From positions 1 to 17,019 of the forward strand of contig CAAFMK010000063.1 in NCBI GenBank assembly GCA_900763995.1: a stretch of 17,019 nt of DNA. The letters are read 5' to 3'. The notes under the pieces were generated by a model that worked only from the letters and a program-made list of their open reading frames with translations, made no database searches and was not told where the DNA came from. The DNA is from an uncultured Oscillospiraceae bacterium (GTDB taxonomy: Bacteria; Bacillota; Clostridia; Oscillospirales; Oscillospiraceae). Shown piece after piece: positions 6,710 through 14,361 of the stretch (position 1 is its first letter; each line of letters begins with the position of its first letter). A program made the translations under genes and the position numbers.

Positions 6710-7675
6710 ATGCAGCCACAAACCAATGGAACCACCCTCTCTGTGGTGCTCCCAGCCTATAACGAAGAGGCCTCCATCCCCAGGGCTGTGCAGGTCATCT
6801 GCACCCTGCTCACACAGGCACAGCTCCCCCATGAGCTGATTTTCGTGGATGACGGGTCAAAGGATGGCACTTGGAAGGCCATTGAGGCACAAAGCCAGTC
6901 CTACCCCCAGGTGCGCGGGGTCAGATTCTCCCGTAATTTTGGCAAGGAGGCGGCAATTTTTGCCGGCCTGGCCCAGTCCAATGGGGGCTGTGTGGTGGTG
7001 CTGGACTGTGACCTCCAGCACCCCCCTGAAAAGATCCTTGAGATGTACCAGATGTGGCAGCAGGGCTATCAGGTGGTGGAGGGCATCAAAATCAGCCGCG
7101 GCAAGGAAAAACCACTCCACACCCTGTCGGCCAAAGCCTTTTACGCCATCATCAGCAGGGCCACTGGCATCGATATGTCCAGGGCATCCGACTTTAAGCT
7201 GCTGGATCGAAAAGCGGTGGACACCCTGCTGGCTATGCGGGAAAAAAATGCTTTTTTCCGGGCCCTGTCCTCCTGGATCGGGTTTTCCACTGCGCAGGTG
7301 GAATTTGAGGTGCAGCCCCGTCTGGAGGGGGAATCCAAGTGGTCTATCCGCAGTCTTGTCCGATATGCCATTACTAATATCACCGCTTTTTCTGCAGCCC
7401 CCTTGCAAATCGTCACCTTGCTGGGTGTGGTGGTATTTTTGTGCTCTGTTGTCCTTGGGATCTGGTGCCTGTGGCAAAAGGTTGCCGGGCAGGCGCTGGA
7501 GGGGTTCACCACTGTGATTCTGCTGCAACTGATGATTGGCAGCATATTGATGATCTGTCTGGGGATCATTGGCTACTATGTGGCCAAAATTTATGAGGAA
7601 CTGAAAGATCGGCCACGGTACATTGTGGCAGAACAGTGTGGGGGCAGAGATGGACAAGCTGAAAAAACTCTTTGA
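6710..7675 (+). CDS. gtrB: Polyprenyl-phosphate glycosyltransferase, GT2 family, GtrB/CsbB type
   Basis: This 321-residue membrane enzyme moves glucose (or a related sugar) from a UDP-sugar to undecaprenyl phosphate on the cytoplasmic face. The GT-A domain starts with SVVLPAYNEE (11-20), followed by IFVDDGSKDGT (44-54), VRFSRNFGKEAAI (71-83), the metal-binding DxD in VLDCDLQHPPE (D99, D101) and the acceptor-side motif GESKW near 207-211. Two C-terminal membrane helices (about 232-256 and 266-291) are followed by YEELKDRPRYIV, typical of this subfamily. The start at 6710 gives the normal N-terminus with AGGAG upstream; an ATG at 6689 is a less likely alternative. It follows the GtrII-type gene by 4 bp and overlaps gtrA by 26 bp. 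The exact sugar is not determinable. Confidence 0.9.
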   Translation: MQPQTNGTTLSVVLPAYNEEASIPRAVQVICTLLTQAQLPHELIFVDDGSKDGTWKAIEAQSQSYPQVRGVRFSRNFGKEAAIFAGLAQSNGGCVVVLDCDLQHPPEKILEMYQMWQQGYQVVEGIKISRGKEKPLHTLSAKAFYAIISRATGIDMSRASDFKLLDRKAVDTLLAMREKNAFFRALSSWIGFSTAQVEFEVQPRLEGESKWSIRSLVRYAITNITAFSAAPLQIVTLLGVVVFLCSVVLGIWCLWQKVAGQALEGFTTVILLQLMIGSILMICLGIIGYYVAKIYEELKDRPRYIVAEQCGGRDGQAEKTL

Positions 7676-8090
7676 CCCCACATTCCTCCGCTTTCTGGTG
7701 GTAGGATGTATCAACACCTTTGTGGGCTATGGGGTGATGTTTGGCCTTTACAATCTGGCTGGCCTCCACCGCTGGGGAGATGCGGGATACTGGATCTCCT
7801 CTGCTGGCAATTATCTAGTGGGCAGCGTGGTGAGCTTTTTTCTCAACAAACACTTTACCTTCCGCAATCAGGAGCGTGGAGCCGGCGTAGTGGCCCGATT
7901 TGTGGTCAATATTTCGGTGTGCTGGCTGCTGGCATATGGTCTGGCCCAGCCTGTGATGGGCTGGCTGCTGGGCAGCATTCAGATGGCCCCACAGCTTCAG
8001 GGCAATCTCACCATGTTGGCAGGCTCCGGCCTGTTTGTAATACTCAACTATTTTGGCCAGCGGTTTTTCGCCTTTCGCTCTCCAAATTAA
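7650..8090 (+). CDS. gtrA: GtrA-family membrane protein, probable polyprenyl-P-glucose flippase
   Basis: This small protein of 146 residues has four predicted membrane helices. The N-terminal FLRFLVVGCINTFVGYGVMF and the later SFFLNKHFTFRNQ are hallmarks of the GtrA (PF04138) family, whose members are thought to flip the lipid-linked sugar across the membrane (as in phage gtr cassettes and Listeria gtcA). It starts inside the end of the gtrB gene (26-bp overlap), with GGGGGC upstream of the ATG; a start nine codons earlier at 7623 is possible. It ends with the family-typical FGQRFFAFRS. It is the last gene of the cassette, 2 bp before a strong terminator hairpin. Confidence 0.88.
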   Translation: MDKLKKLFDPTFLRFLVVGCINTFVGYGVMFGLYNLAGLHRWGDAGYWISSAGNYLVGSVVSFFLNKHFTFRNQERGAGVVARFVVNISVCWLLAYGLAQPVMGWLLGSIQMAPQLQGNLTMLAGSGLFVILNYFGQRFFAFRSPN

Positions 8091-8092
8091 AG

Positions 8093-8125
8093 GAAAGCAG
8101 ACCCGATTTACTTGGGTCTGCTTTC
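8093..8125. terminator. Bidirectional terminator between gtrA and trkH
   Basis: A perfect 12-bp stem, GAAAGCAGACCC (8093-8104) with its complement at 8114-8125, has a 9-nt loop. Plus-strand transcripts meet TTATT after it, and minus-strand transcripts meet CTTTAATTT. It sits between two converging operons and probably stops both. Confidence 0.85.
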
Positions 8126-8163
8126 TTATTCAAACGATCACTGGTGTACCAGCTACACCATAC

Positions 8164-9600
8164 TCAGGTGCGGTGCCAGGAGCTGGGGGTAAACAGCACC
8201 AGGATGGGGAAGATCTCCAGACGGCCAGTGATCATACACAAAGACATCACCGCCTTGGACAAGTCGGAAAACTCCGAAAAATTTCCAGTTGGGCCAATGG
8301 CCTCTAGTCCAGGCCCCACATTGCTGATACAGGTGAGGGCTGCGCTGAAGGAAACTGCAAAGGAATTTCCGTCCAGTGAAATCAGCAGGGTGGCTCCCAA
8401 TGTGATAATGAGATGTGCCCCCACAAAAACCAGCAGAGAGTAGAGAATGTCCTCCCCAATGACCTTTCCATCCAGCTTGACCACCTCCACAGACCGTGGA
8501 TGGGTGATGTGGTGGATCTCCCGGCGGATGGAACGCAGCAGTACCAGCACTCTGGAGCACTTGATGCCGCCCCCTGTGGAGCCTGCACAGGCACCACAGA
8601 ACATGAGTAAAATCAGGATCATCTGTGCAAACTTTGGCCAGAGTACGTAGTCCGCAGTGGCAAAACCAGTGGTAGAGACAATAGAGGCCACCTGAAACAC
8701 AGTATAGCGCAGGCTTTCCCAAATGGAGCTGTACACCCCCAGATTGGCCAATGCGATGAGGATGGTGGATCCGCTGACAATCAGGAGGAAAAAGCGCAGC
8801 TCATCGCTTTTCAGCGCCTCTTTCCAGCGGCGGGTGAGCAGAAGGAAGTACACCGCAAAATTGAGGGAAAAGAGCAGGATGAATACTGTGATGATCATCT
8901 CAATGGCAACGCTGTTATAGGCCCCTATGCTGGCATTGCGGTTGGAAAAGCCCCCGGTGCCCGCAGAGGAAAAGGCGTGGATAAAAGAGTCATACAGGGG
9001 CATTCCCGCCAGCTTGAGACAGATGATCTCCAGCACAGTCAGGGCGCAGTACATCCCATACAGGATCTTGGAGGTCTGGGCCTGTTTGGGAACAAGCTTG
9101 GAAAATACTGGCCCTGGCGTCTCCGCCTGGGTGAGGTAGTGGGAGCGGATTCCCAGAGATGGAACAAGGGCAGTGGCCAAAACCAGCACGCCCATTCCGC
9201 CCAGCCAGTGGGTGAAGGAGCGCCAGAACAAGATCCCCTTGGGCAGGGCCTCAATATCGGTGAGGATAGAGGCTCCCGTGGTGGTAAAGCCTGAGCAGGA
9301 CTCAAAGATACAGTCCATGATCCCCTCAAAGTAGCCGGAGAAGAAAAAGGGCAGGCCGCCGATCAGGCCGGTCACGATCCAAATAAGGCCCACCGATACA
9401 AAGCCTTCTCTGGCAAAAAACTGCTGTCTACATGGCAAGCTGGACAAACCGACCCCGATCAGTGTCATCAGCAGTATGGTCAGCAGGAATGGGGCTGGAT
9501 CCTCCCGGTACAGCAGAGCAACCGCCAGGGGAACCACCAGAGCGGCCGCCTCCACCAGCAGCACACGGCCCACCAGCTTTAAAACCAACCGTAAATTCAT
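8164..9600 (-). CDS. trkH: Potassium uptake channel subunit, TrkH/KtrB family
   Basis: This 478-residue integral membrane K+ transporter is built of four M1-P-M2 repeats. The four selectivity-filter loops are visible: TTTGAS (106-111), AGTGGF (213-218), STTGFA (309-314) and SNVGPG (426-431). The motif CAGSTGGGIKCSR (338-350), typical of the glycine-rich gate region, is also present. The end ILVLFTPSSWHR is the normal TrkH C-terminus, so the gene is complete. Its ATG overlaps the trkA stop by 4 bp (ATGA), so the two subunits are made together. The overlap supports the start; no other is needed. Length and the paired TrkA with two RCK domains favour the Trk type over the shorter KtrB. Confidence 0.94.
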   Translation of the reverse strand: MNLRLVLKLVGRVLLVEAAALVVPLAVALLYREDPAPFLLTILLMTLIGVGLSSLPCRQQFFAREGFVSVGLIWIVTGLIGGLPFFFSGYFEGIMDCIFESCSGFTTTGASILTDIEALPKGILFWRSFTHWLGGMGVLVLATALVPSLGIRSHYLTQAETPGPVFSKLVPKQAQTSKILYGMYCALTVLEIICLKLAGMPLYDSFIHAFSSAGTGGFSNRNASIGAYNSVAIEMIITVFILLFSLNFAVYFLLLTRRWKEALKSDELRFFLLIVSGSTILIALANLGVYSSIWESLRYTVFQVASIVSTTGFATADYVLWPKFAQMILILLMFCGACAGSTGGGIKCSRVLVLLRSIRREIHHITHPRSVEVVKLDGKVIGEDILYSLLVFVGAHLIITLGATLLISLDGNSFAVSFSAALTCISNVGPGLEAIGPTGNFSEFSDLSKAVMSLCMITGRLEIFPILVLFTPSSWHRT

Positions 9601-10997
9601 CGCTCCTGCCCTCCTGGAGCGATGCTGAAGCCAGACTCCTCCTCGTAGATGTCATTGAGATCCAGGATTCCACCGCCCCGGGCGATGATGATCACAGAGT
9701 CCTCCTCCTGCAAAAATGAGGTGCCCTCTGGAATGATGATGGAACAGCCCCGGACAATGACTGCGATCAGCACCCCTGACTTTAGACGAAGATCCTTTAA
9801 GGGCACGCCCAGATGGCGGGTGCCGTGGCCCACTGTAAATTCCATGGCCTCAGCAGCACCCTCTGCGATCCGGTGCAGCGAGTTCATCACGCTGCCCTGG
9901 GAGTTCTGCATCCCCCGCACACGGTGGAGGATATGGGAGACTGTAATAAATTTTGGAGACAGGATACTGTCCAGACCCAGAGAGCGGACAATACCCGCAT
10001 AGTTTTGGCGGTTACATTTGGTGATGACCTTGGGCATCCCCTGCTGCATGGCATACAGGGAGATGATCAGGTTGTCCTCATCCCGGTCTGTCAGGGCGAT
10101 AAAGGCATCTGACCCAGTGAGATTTTCTGAGTCCAACAGCTCAGAGTCTGTTCCATCTCCACAAATCACCATAGCCTGTGGAAACTTTTCACTGATCAGA
10201 CGGCAGCGGGCCTCATTTTGCTCCACAATTTTCAGCCGAATGCCCATACTGTCCAAAATTTTAGCCAGATACATGGACACCTTTCCGCCGCCTACAATAA
10301 AGACCTGCTTCACCTTAGGTGTATACCGCCCCAGAAGATGGAAGAATTGATCCAGGCTGTTTGGCTGGCCGATCATATACAGCTTATCCCCCGCCTGGGG
10401 TACAAAGGAGCCATTGGGGATGGACACCTCTCCCTTGCGGTCAGCTGCACAAAAGAGCAGGGAGAGCTTTTTCGCCTGGTAGGACAGGGAGTGCAGGGGC
10501 TTTCCCACCAGAAAGTCCCCCTCCTGGAGCCGGAGCCCCATCAGCTCCACCCGGCCCCGGCAAAATGTCTCGATGTTGGCTGCCGCCGGGAAGCGAAGCA
10601 GATGGTATATTTCGATCGCGGTGGCATTTTCCGGGTTGATCACCATATCGATTTTTAAATTCCGGCGCAGCTCTGCCAGGTTGCTGGTGTACTCCGGATT
10701 CCGAATGCGGGCGATGGTGTATTTTGTCCCCAGATTTTTTGCTGTCAAACAGCAGACCATGTTTACCTCATCTGAACCAGTTGCTGAAACCAGCAAATCC
10801 GCACTGTTAACACCGGCCTCACGGAGGGACTGAACAGAGACACCGTTCCCCCGTACTGCCATAACATCAAGCTGGTCGCTGGCCCGGTGCAGAGAGCTTT
10901 CATTTTGATCTACAATGGTCACATTGTGATGCTCCAGTACCAGCTGTTCTGCCAGTGAAAAGCCCACTTTTCCACAGCCTACAATGATAATATCCAT
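9597..10997 (-). CDS. trkA: Potassium transporter regulatory subunit TrkA (two NAD-binding/RCK domains)
   Basis: This 466-residue cytoplasmic protein forms the nucleotide-sensing ring beneath TrkH. Two tandem halves are clear. The first Rossmann motif MDIIIVGCGKVGFSLAEQ is at residue 1, with IVDQNE ending strand 2. The second, VFIVGGGKVSMYLAKIL, begins near residue 231. Each is followed by an RCK_C-like domain. The ATG at 10997 was chosen because the glycine-rich motif must be at the extreme N-terminus; a TTG 57 bp upstream would add an unlikely extension. The ribosome site is uncertain: GGGAG is only 1 nt from the ATG, while AAAGGA lies farther up. It forms an operon with trkH through a 4-bp overlap and has its own promoter and a structured leader. 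Confidence 0.93.
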   Translation of the reverse strand: MDIIIVGCGKVGFSLAEQLVLEHHNVTIVDQNESSLHRASDQLDVMAVRGNGVSVQSLREAGVNSADLLVSATGSDEVNMVCCLTAKNLGTKYTIARIRNPEYTSNLAELRRNLKIDMVINPENATAIEIYHLLRFPAAANIETFCRGRVELMGLRLQEGDFLVGKPLHSLSYQAKKLSLLFCAADRKGEVSIPNGSFVPQAGDKLYMIGQPNSLDQFFHLLGRYTPKVKQVFIVGGGKVSMYLAKILDSMGIRLKIVEQNEARCRLISEKFPQAMVICGDGTDSELLDSENLTGSDAFIALTDRDEDNLIISLYAMQQGMPKVITKCNRQNYAGIVRSLGLDSILSPKFITVSHILHRVRGMQNSQGSVMNSLHRIAEGAAEAMEFTVGHGTRHLGVPLKDLRLKSGVLIAVIVRGCSIIIPEGTSFLQEEDSVIIIARGGGILDLNDIYEEESGFSIAPGGQER

Positions 10998-11049
10998 ACT
11001 CCCGGAGATCCTTTCTCTATATGGTAGTGAGTGAATAAAAGCAGCACCA

Positions 11050-11103
11050 CTCAACCAGGTTGAGGGCGCTTTGTGTGAACATGGGGAGCCGTGTCAGCTC
11101 CCC
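11050..11103 (-). promoter_or_regulatory. Two inverted repeats in the trkA leader
   Basis: GGGGAGC at 11083-11089 pairs with GCTCCCC at 11097-11103 (7-nt loop), and CTCAACC at 11050-11056 pairs with GGTTGAG at 11058-11064. Both lie between the trkA promoter and its start codon, in a leader of about 120 nt, and could fold in the mRNA or, for the second, bind a dimeric protein. I could not match them to a known riboswitch such as the c-di-AMP (ydaO) class. Confidence 0.4.
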
Positions 11104-11123
11104 CTTTGAGATTCATCCCCCGT

Positions 11124-11152
11124 ATTATACTGTATGTGTGGTGAAGATGCAA
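11124..11152 (-). promoter_or_regulatory. Sigma-A promoter of trkA-trkH
   Basis: On the minus strand, TTGCAT (11152-11147) and a perfect TATAAT (11129-11124) are separated by 17 bp. Transcription should start near 11117. Confidence 0.8.
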
Positions 11153-11235
11153 TGAAAAGAAAGAGAAGATAGTCGAAGACTGTCAAAAAACTGACTGGGC
11201 TATCCACCAAGAGTCTTTCCAGAATGGGGTGTTTA

Positions 11236-11264
11236 TTGTAACAATCCATCTCATATGGTAATAT
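11236..11264 (+). promoter_or_regulatory. Sigma-A promoter of the uridine phosphorylase gene
   Basis: TTGTAA (11236-11241) and TAATAT (11259-11264) are separated by 17 bp, 35 bp before the start codon. It is divergent from the trkA promoter about 110 bp away. Confidence 0.65.
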
Positions 11265-11298
11265 AGAAGCACTATAAACTTATAGAGGAGGTATTGCT

Positions 11299-12090
11299 AT
11301 GAATGAGAAGGATCGGGAAAAACAGTACCATATCCAGTGCGCCCAGGGTGAGGTAGGCGGATACTGCATCCTGCCCGGTGACCCAGGGCGATGCCAGGCC
11401 ATCGCTGAACACCTTGAAGACCCGGTTCACATCTGCACCAATCGGGAGTATGTCACCTACACAGGCACCCTCCTTGGTGAGCAGGTGAGTGTGGTATCCA
11501 CCGGGATCGGCGGGCCGTCGGCCTCCATCGCCATGGAGGAGCTGGTCAATATCGGGGCCCATACCTTTGTCCGGGTGGGAACCTGCGGCGGCATTGCTCT
11601 GCTTGTTCAAAGCGGGGATGTTGTGGTGGCCACTGGGGCTGTGCGCATGGAGGGCACCAGCCGGGAGTACGCCCCCATTGAATGGCCCGCTGTCCCAGAT
11701 TTTCAGGTGACCTCTGCGCTGGTACAGGCCTGTCAAAGTCTGGGATTTTCCTGGCACACCGGGGTCGTACAGTGTAAGGACTCCTTCTACGGTCAGCATT
11801 CCCCGGCCAGAATGCCAGTATCCTATGAGCTGGAACAAAAATGGGAGGCCTGGAAACGCCTGGGGGTGCTGGCTTCCGAGATGGAGTCGGCGGCGCTGTT
11901 TGCTGTAGCTGCGGCCAGAGGGGTGCGGTGCGGATCTGTATTTCATGTGATCTGGAATCAGGAGCGGGAGAAGCAGGGGCTCGATCAGAAAGAATCCCAC
12001 GATACTTCCATCGCCATCCAAGCTGGTGTGGAGGCTTTGAAGCTGCTGATTGCTCAGGACAAAAAGGGAGGATCTGCCGGGTGCAGATAG
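11299..12090 (+). CDS. udp: Uridine phosphorylase-type nucleoside phosphorylase
   Basis: This 263-residue cytoplasmic enzyme cleaves uridine with phosphate to uracil and ribose-1-phosphate in pyrimidine salvage. It follows E. coli Udp closely in pattern: LPGDPGR (25-31) and FVRVGTCGG (90-98) contribute phosphate ligands, STGIGGPSASIAMEEL (67-82) is the glycine-rich phosphate loop, VRMEGTSREYAPIEWPAV (115-132) matches the Udp loop, and SEMESAAL (193-200) holds the ribose-binding Glu-Met-Glu. The ATG at 11299 has a GAGGAGG site 8-9 bp upstream. The gene is monocistronic, between its own promoter and terminator. Broader nucleoside specificity is possible in this family, but the Udp-like loop makes uridine the best call. 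Confidence 0.87.
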   Translation: MNEKDREKQYHIQCAQGEVGGYCILPGDPGRCQAIAEHLEDPVHICTNREYVTYTGTLLGEQVSVVSTGIGGPSASIAMEELVNIGAHTFVRVGTCGGIALLVQSGDVVVATGAVRMEGTSREYAPIEWPAVPDFQVTSALVQACQSLGFSWHTGVVQCKDSFYGQHSPARMPVSYELEQKWEAWKRLGVLASEMESAALFAVAAARGVRCGSVFHVIWNQEREKQGLDQKESHDTSIAIQAGVEALKLLIAQDKKGGSAGCR

Positions 12091-12106
12091 GGGCACACAT
12101 ACTCAG

Positions 12107-12138
12107 ACACAGGGGGGCAGCCGCCTCCCTGTGTTTTT
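12107..12138 (+). terminator. Intrinsic terminator after udp
   Basis: ACACAGGG (12107-12114) pairs with CCCTGTGT (12127-12134), with further G-C pairing inside, followed by TTTT. It lies 16 bp past the udp stop. Confidence 0.85.
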
Positions 12139-12196
12139 CAGGACAAGAACCTCCAAAAACAGGGTCGAAATCCCACGAAAAATTTGTGGAAACTCA

Positions 12197-12225
12197 TTGA
12201 CAAGGAAGAAAGAAACAGATATAGT
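12197..12225 (+). promoter_or_regulatory. Sigma-A promoter of the pot operon
   Basis: Consensus TTGACA (12197-12202) and TATAGT (12220-12225) are separated by 17 bp. Transcription would start near 12232, leaving a leader of about 110 nt before potA. Confidence 0.8.
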
Positions 12226-12228
12226 GTA

Positions 12229-12303
12229 TCTCGCTATCCGTGAAAGCCCGGCCCCCCGGATAACTGATGCGTTCAGGTACCGAACCGGGTGAATAAATCG
12301 AGG
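12229..12303 (+). promoter_or_regulatory. Possible structured RNA leader of potA
   Basis: Stem TATCCG (12235-12240) with CGGATA (12257-12262) has a loop containing GCCCGG (12246-12251), which can pair with CCGGGT (12285-12290) downstream, a pseudoknot. A small stem GTTC (12271-12274) with GAAC (12282-12285) lies between, and a closing 5-bp stem (12229-12233 with 12299-12303) is possible, although its 5' side falls at or before the expected transcription start. This resembles a riboswitch-like fold, but I cannot match it to a named class, and one base is shared by two helices. Confidence 0.35.
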
Positions 12304-12344
12304 GAGCTGACATATTTTATAAGCAATTCAAGGGGGAACTGAAA

Positions 12345-13517
12345 ATGTCCAAGGAGCTGATCCGCCTGTCCAACTGCACCATGTCCTTTGATGGAGATGT
12401 CATATTGGACGGTATCAATCTGTATGTCAACGACAAGGAATTCCTCACACTGCTGGGTCCCAGCGGGTGCGGCAAGACAACCACGCTGCGTATCATCGGT
12501 GGTTTTCAAACGCCCACCTCTGGCGATGTTTTTTTTGATGGTGTGAGGATCAATTCTGTCCCGCCGCACAAACGGGCGGTAAACACGGTGTTTCAAAAAT
12601 ACGCCCTGTTTCCACACCTGAATGTGTACGAAAACATTGCATTCGGCCTTCGTCTGGCCAAACTGGACGAGGCGGGGAAAAAGGTCAAGCTATCTGAGGA
12701 TGAGATTGACCAGCGTGTGATAGAGATGCTTGAAGTAGTGAACCTGAAGGGCTTTGAAAAGCGCCACATCAGCCAGCTGTCCGGCGGACAGCAGCAGCGG
12801 GTGGCCATTGCCCGGGCGCTGGTGAACCGGCCCAAGGTGCTGCTTTTGGACGAGCCCCTGGGCGCTCTGGATCTGAAGCTGCGCAAAGATATGCAAAATG
12901 AGCTCAAGCGCATCCAGCAGGCCATGGAGATCACCTTTATCTATGTGACCCATGACCAGGAGGAAGCTCTGGCCATGTCCGACACTGTGGTGGTCATGGA
13001 CGCAGGCAAGATCCAGCAGATCGGCACCCCTGAAGATATTTATAATGAACCAAAAAATGCCTTTGTAGCTGATTTTATTGGGGAGTCCAATATCATTGAC
13101 GGGATCATGCGTGCCGACGGTGTGGTGGAGATCTTCAATCGGCGCTTCCAGTGTCTGGACAGCGGCTTTGCACCAGATGAGCTGGTGGATGTGGTCATCC
13201 GGCCTGAGGATGTGGATATCGTCCCAGAGGATCAGGGCCAGCTCAAGGGCACTGTCACATCAGTGACCTTTAAGGGGATGCAGTACGACATTATTGTAGA
13301 CTTCTATGGGTTTAAGTGGCTGATCCAGACCACCGATCTGTCCCCCGTGGGCAGCCGTATCGGAATCAAAATTGACCCTGATGGAATCCATGTGATGAAA
13401 AAGAGCCACTACTCCGGTATGTTTGGGGACTACTCCTCCTACTCTGAGGAGTACGAGGAGATCAGTGATGCCTCCTTCGATCCAGAGGGAGAGCAGGAGG
13501 GCCGGGATGAAGAATAA
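12345..13517 (+). CDS. potA: Polyamine ABC transporter ATP-binding protein
   Basis: This 390-residue cytoplasmic ATPase powers spermidine/putrescine import with PotB and PotC. Walker A GPSGCGKT is at 38-45, the Q-loop VFQKYALFPH at 82-91, the signature LSGGQ at 145-149, Walker B VLLLDE at 165-170, and the switch His in VTHDQEEALAMSD is H203. An insertion at about 107-124 (charged, after FGLRLAK) precedes the signature. A TOBE-type regulatory domain fills residues ~250-350, and the last ~25 residues are very acidic. The ATG at 12345 follows AGGGGGAA at good spacing. Its end overlaps potB by 11 bp. The polyamine call rests on the complete potB/C/D set downstream. Confidence 0.94.
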   Translation: MSKELIRLSNCTMSFDGDVILDGINLYVNDKEFLTLLGPSGCGKTTTLRIIGGFQTPTSGDVFFDGVRINSVPPHKRAVNTVFQKYALFPHLNVYENIAFGLRLAKLDEAGKKVKLSEDEIDQRVIEMLEVVNLKGFEKRHISQLSGGQQQRVAIARALVNRPKVLLLDEPLGALDLKLRKDMQNELKRIQQAMEITFIYVTHDQEEALAMSDTVVVMDAGKIQQIGTPEDIYNEPKNAFVADFIGESNIIDGIMRADGVVEIFNRRFQCLDSGFAPDELVDVVIRPEDVDIVPEDQGQLKGTVTSVTFKGMQYDIIVDFYGFKWLIQTTDLSPVGSRIGIKIDPDGIHVMKKSHYSGMFGDYSSYSEEYEEISDASFDPEGEQEGRDEE

Positions 13518-14361
13518 ACTGTCCCTGTTTTCCATCCCCTATGTGGTTTGGATGGCCCTGTTTACTGTTGCCCCCATTATTATGGTGGTGGTGTATGCCT
13601 TCTCCAGTGCAGACGGTTCCTTTACATTGGATAATTTCAGTAATATTGGCTCCTATCTGGTGGTATTTACCCGCTCCTTTAAGCTGGCCATTATTGCCAC
13701 CCTGATCTGCCTGTTGATCGGGTACCCCATCTCCTATGCCATGAGCAAGGAGGGACCCCAGTTCCAGCAGGTGGCCATGGTGCTCATTATGCTGCCCATG
13801 TGGATCAACTTTTTGCTGCGCACCTACTCATGGATGTCCATTTTGGAAAATAACGGACTCATCAATCGCTTTTTTTCTGCCATTGGGCTGTTTGATCTTA
13901 TCAACCATCTCTTTGGCACCAATCTGACCTACTTCCCCATGATGAATACCCAGGGGGCTGTGGTACTGGGCATGGTGTATAACTATCTGCCCTTTATGAT
14001 CCTGCCCATTTACTCTGTTATCATCAAGCTGGATCACTCTTTGTTGGATGCGGCCCGGGATCTGGGGGCAAACTCATTTGGGGTATTCCGGCGGGTGATT
14101 CTGCCCCTGTCTTTCCCCGGCATCCTGTCTGGTATTACCATGGTATTTGTCCCATCTGTGTCCACCTTTGCCATCAGCAAAATGCTGGGCGGTGGTACAG
14201 AGATGCTGCTGGGTGACCTGATTGAACAGCAGTTTTTGGGCGGAGCCTACAACCCCCAGCTGGGGGCCGCCATCTCCCTTGTGATGATGGTGATCGTTGT
14301 TGCCTGTATGTTTGTGATGAATCGCTTCGGTGAGGGCGAGGAACAGGCGGTGATGCTGTGA
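13507..14361 (+). CDS. potB: Polyamine ABC transporter permease PotB
   Basis: This 285-residue inner-membrane permease has about six hydrophobic helices. The ABC-coupling (EAA-type) loop is visible as LLDAARDLGANSFGVFRRVILPLSFPGI in the last third, beginning near residue 180, where PotA docks. The region LPMWINFLLRTYSWMSIL is characteristic of PotB/PotH proteins. The start at 13507 was chosen for the GGAGG site just upstream and the normal N-terminus MKNKLSLFSIPYVVW; upstream in-frame codons lie inside potA. It overlaps potA by 11 bp and the next gene by 4 bp (GTGA), so the operon is translationally coupled. Confidence 0.93.
   Translation: MKNKLSLFSIPYVVWMALFTVAPIIMVVVYAFSSADGSFTLDNFSNIGSYLVVFTRSFKLAIIATLICLLIGYPISYAMSKEGPQFQQVAMVLIMLPMWINFLLRTYSWMSILENNGLINRFFSAIGLFDLINHLFGTNLTYFPMMNTQGAVVLGMVYNYLPFMILPIYSVIIKLDHSLLDAARDLGANSFGVFRRVILPLSFPGILSGITMVFVPSVSTFAISKMLGGGTEMLLGDLIEQQFLGGAYNPQLGAAISLVMMVIVVACMFVMNRFGEGEEQAVML

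Noticed and set aside
6857..7717. Long open frame of 286 codons antisense to gtrB
   Set aside because: It is His/Gln/Pro-rich, without a ribosome site or recognisable domain, and mirrors the codon bias of the gtrB gene on the other strand.
10997..11117. c-di-AMP (ydaO-type) riboswitch before trkA
   Set aside because: Plausible from context, but I could not find the conserved core or its characteristic pairing in the leader.
11154..11230. Small palindromes (AGTC-GAA-GACT) between trkA and udp
   Set aside because: Too short and not placed on a promoter element; expected by chance.
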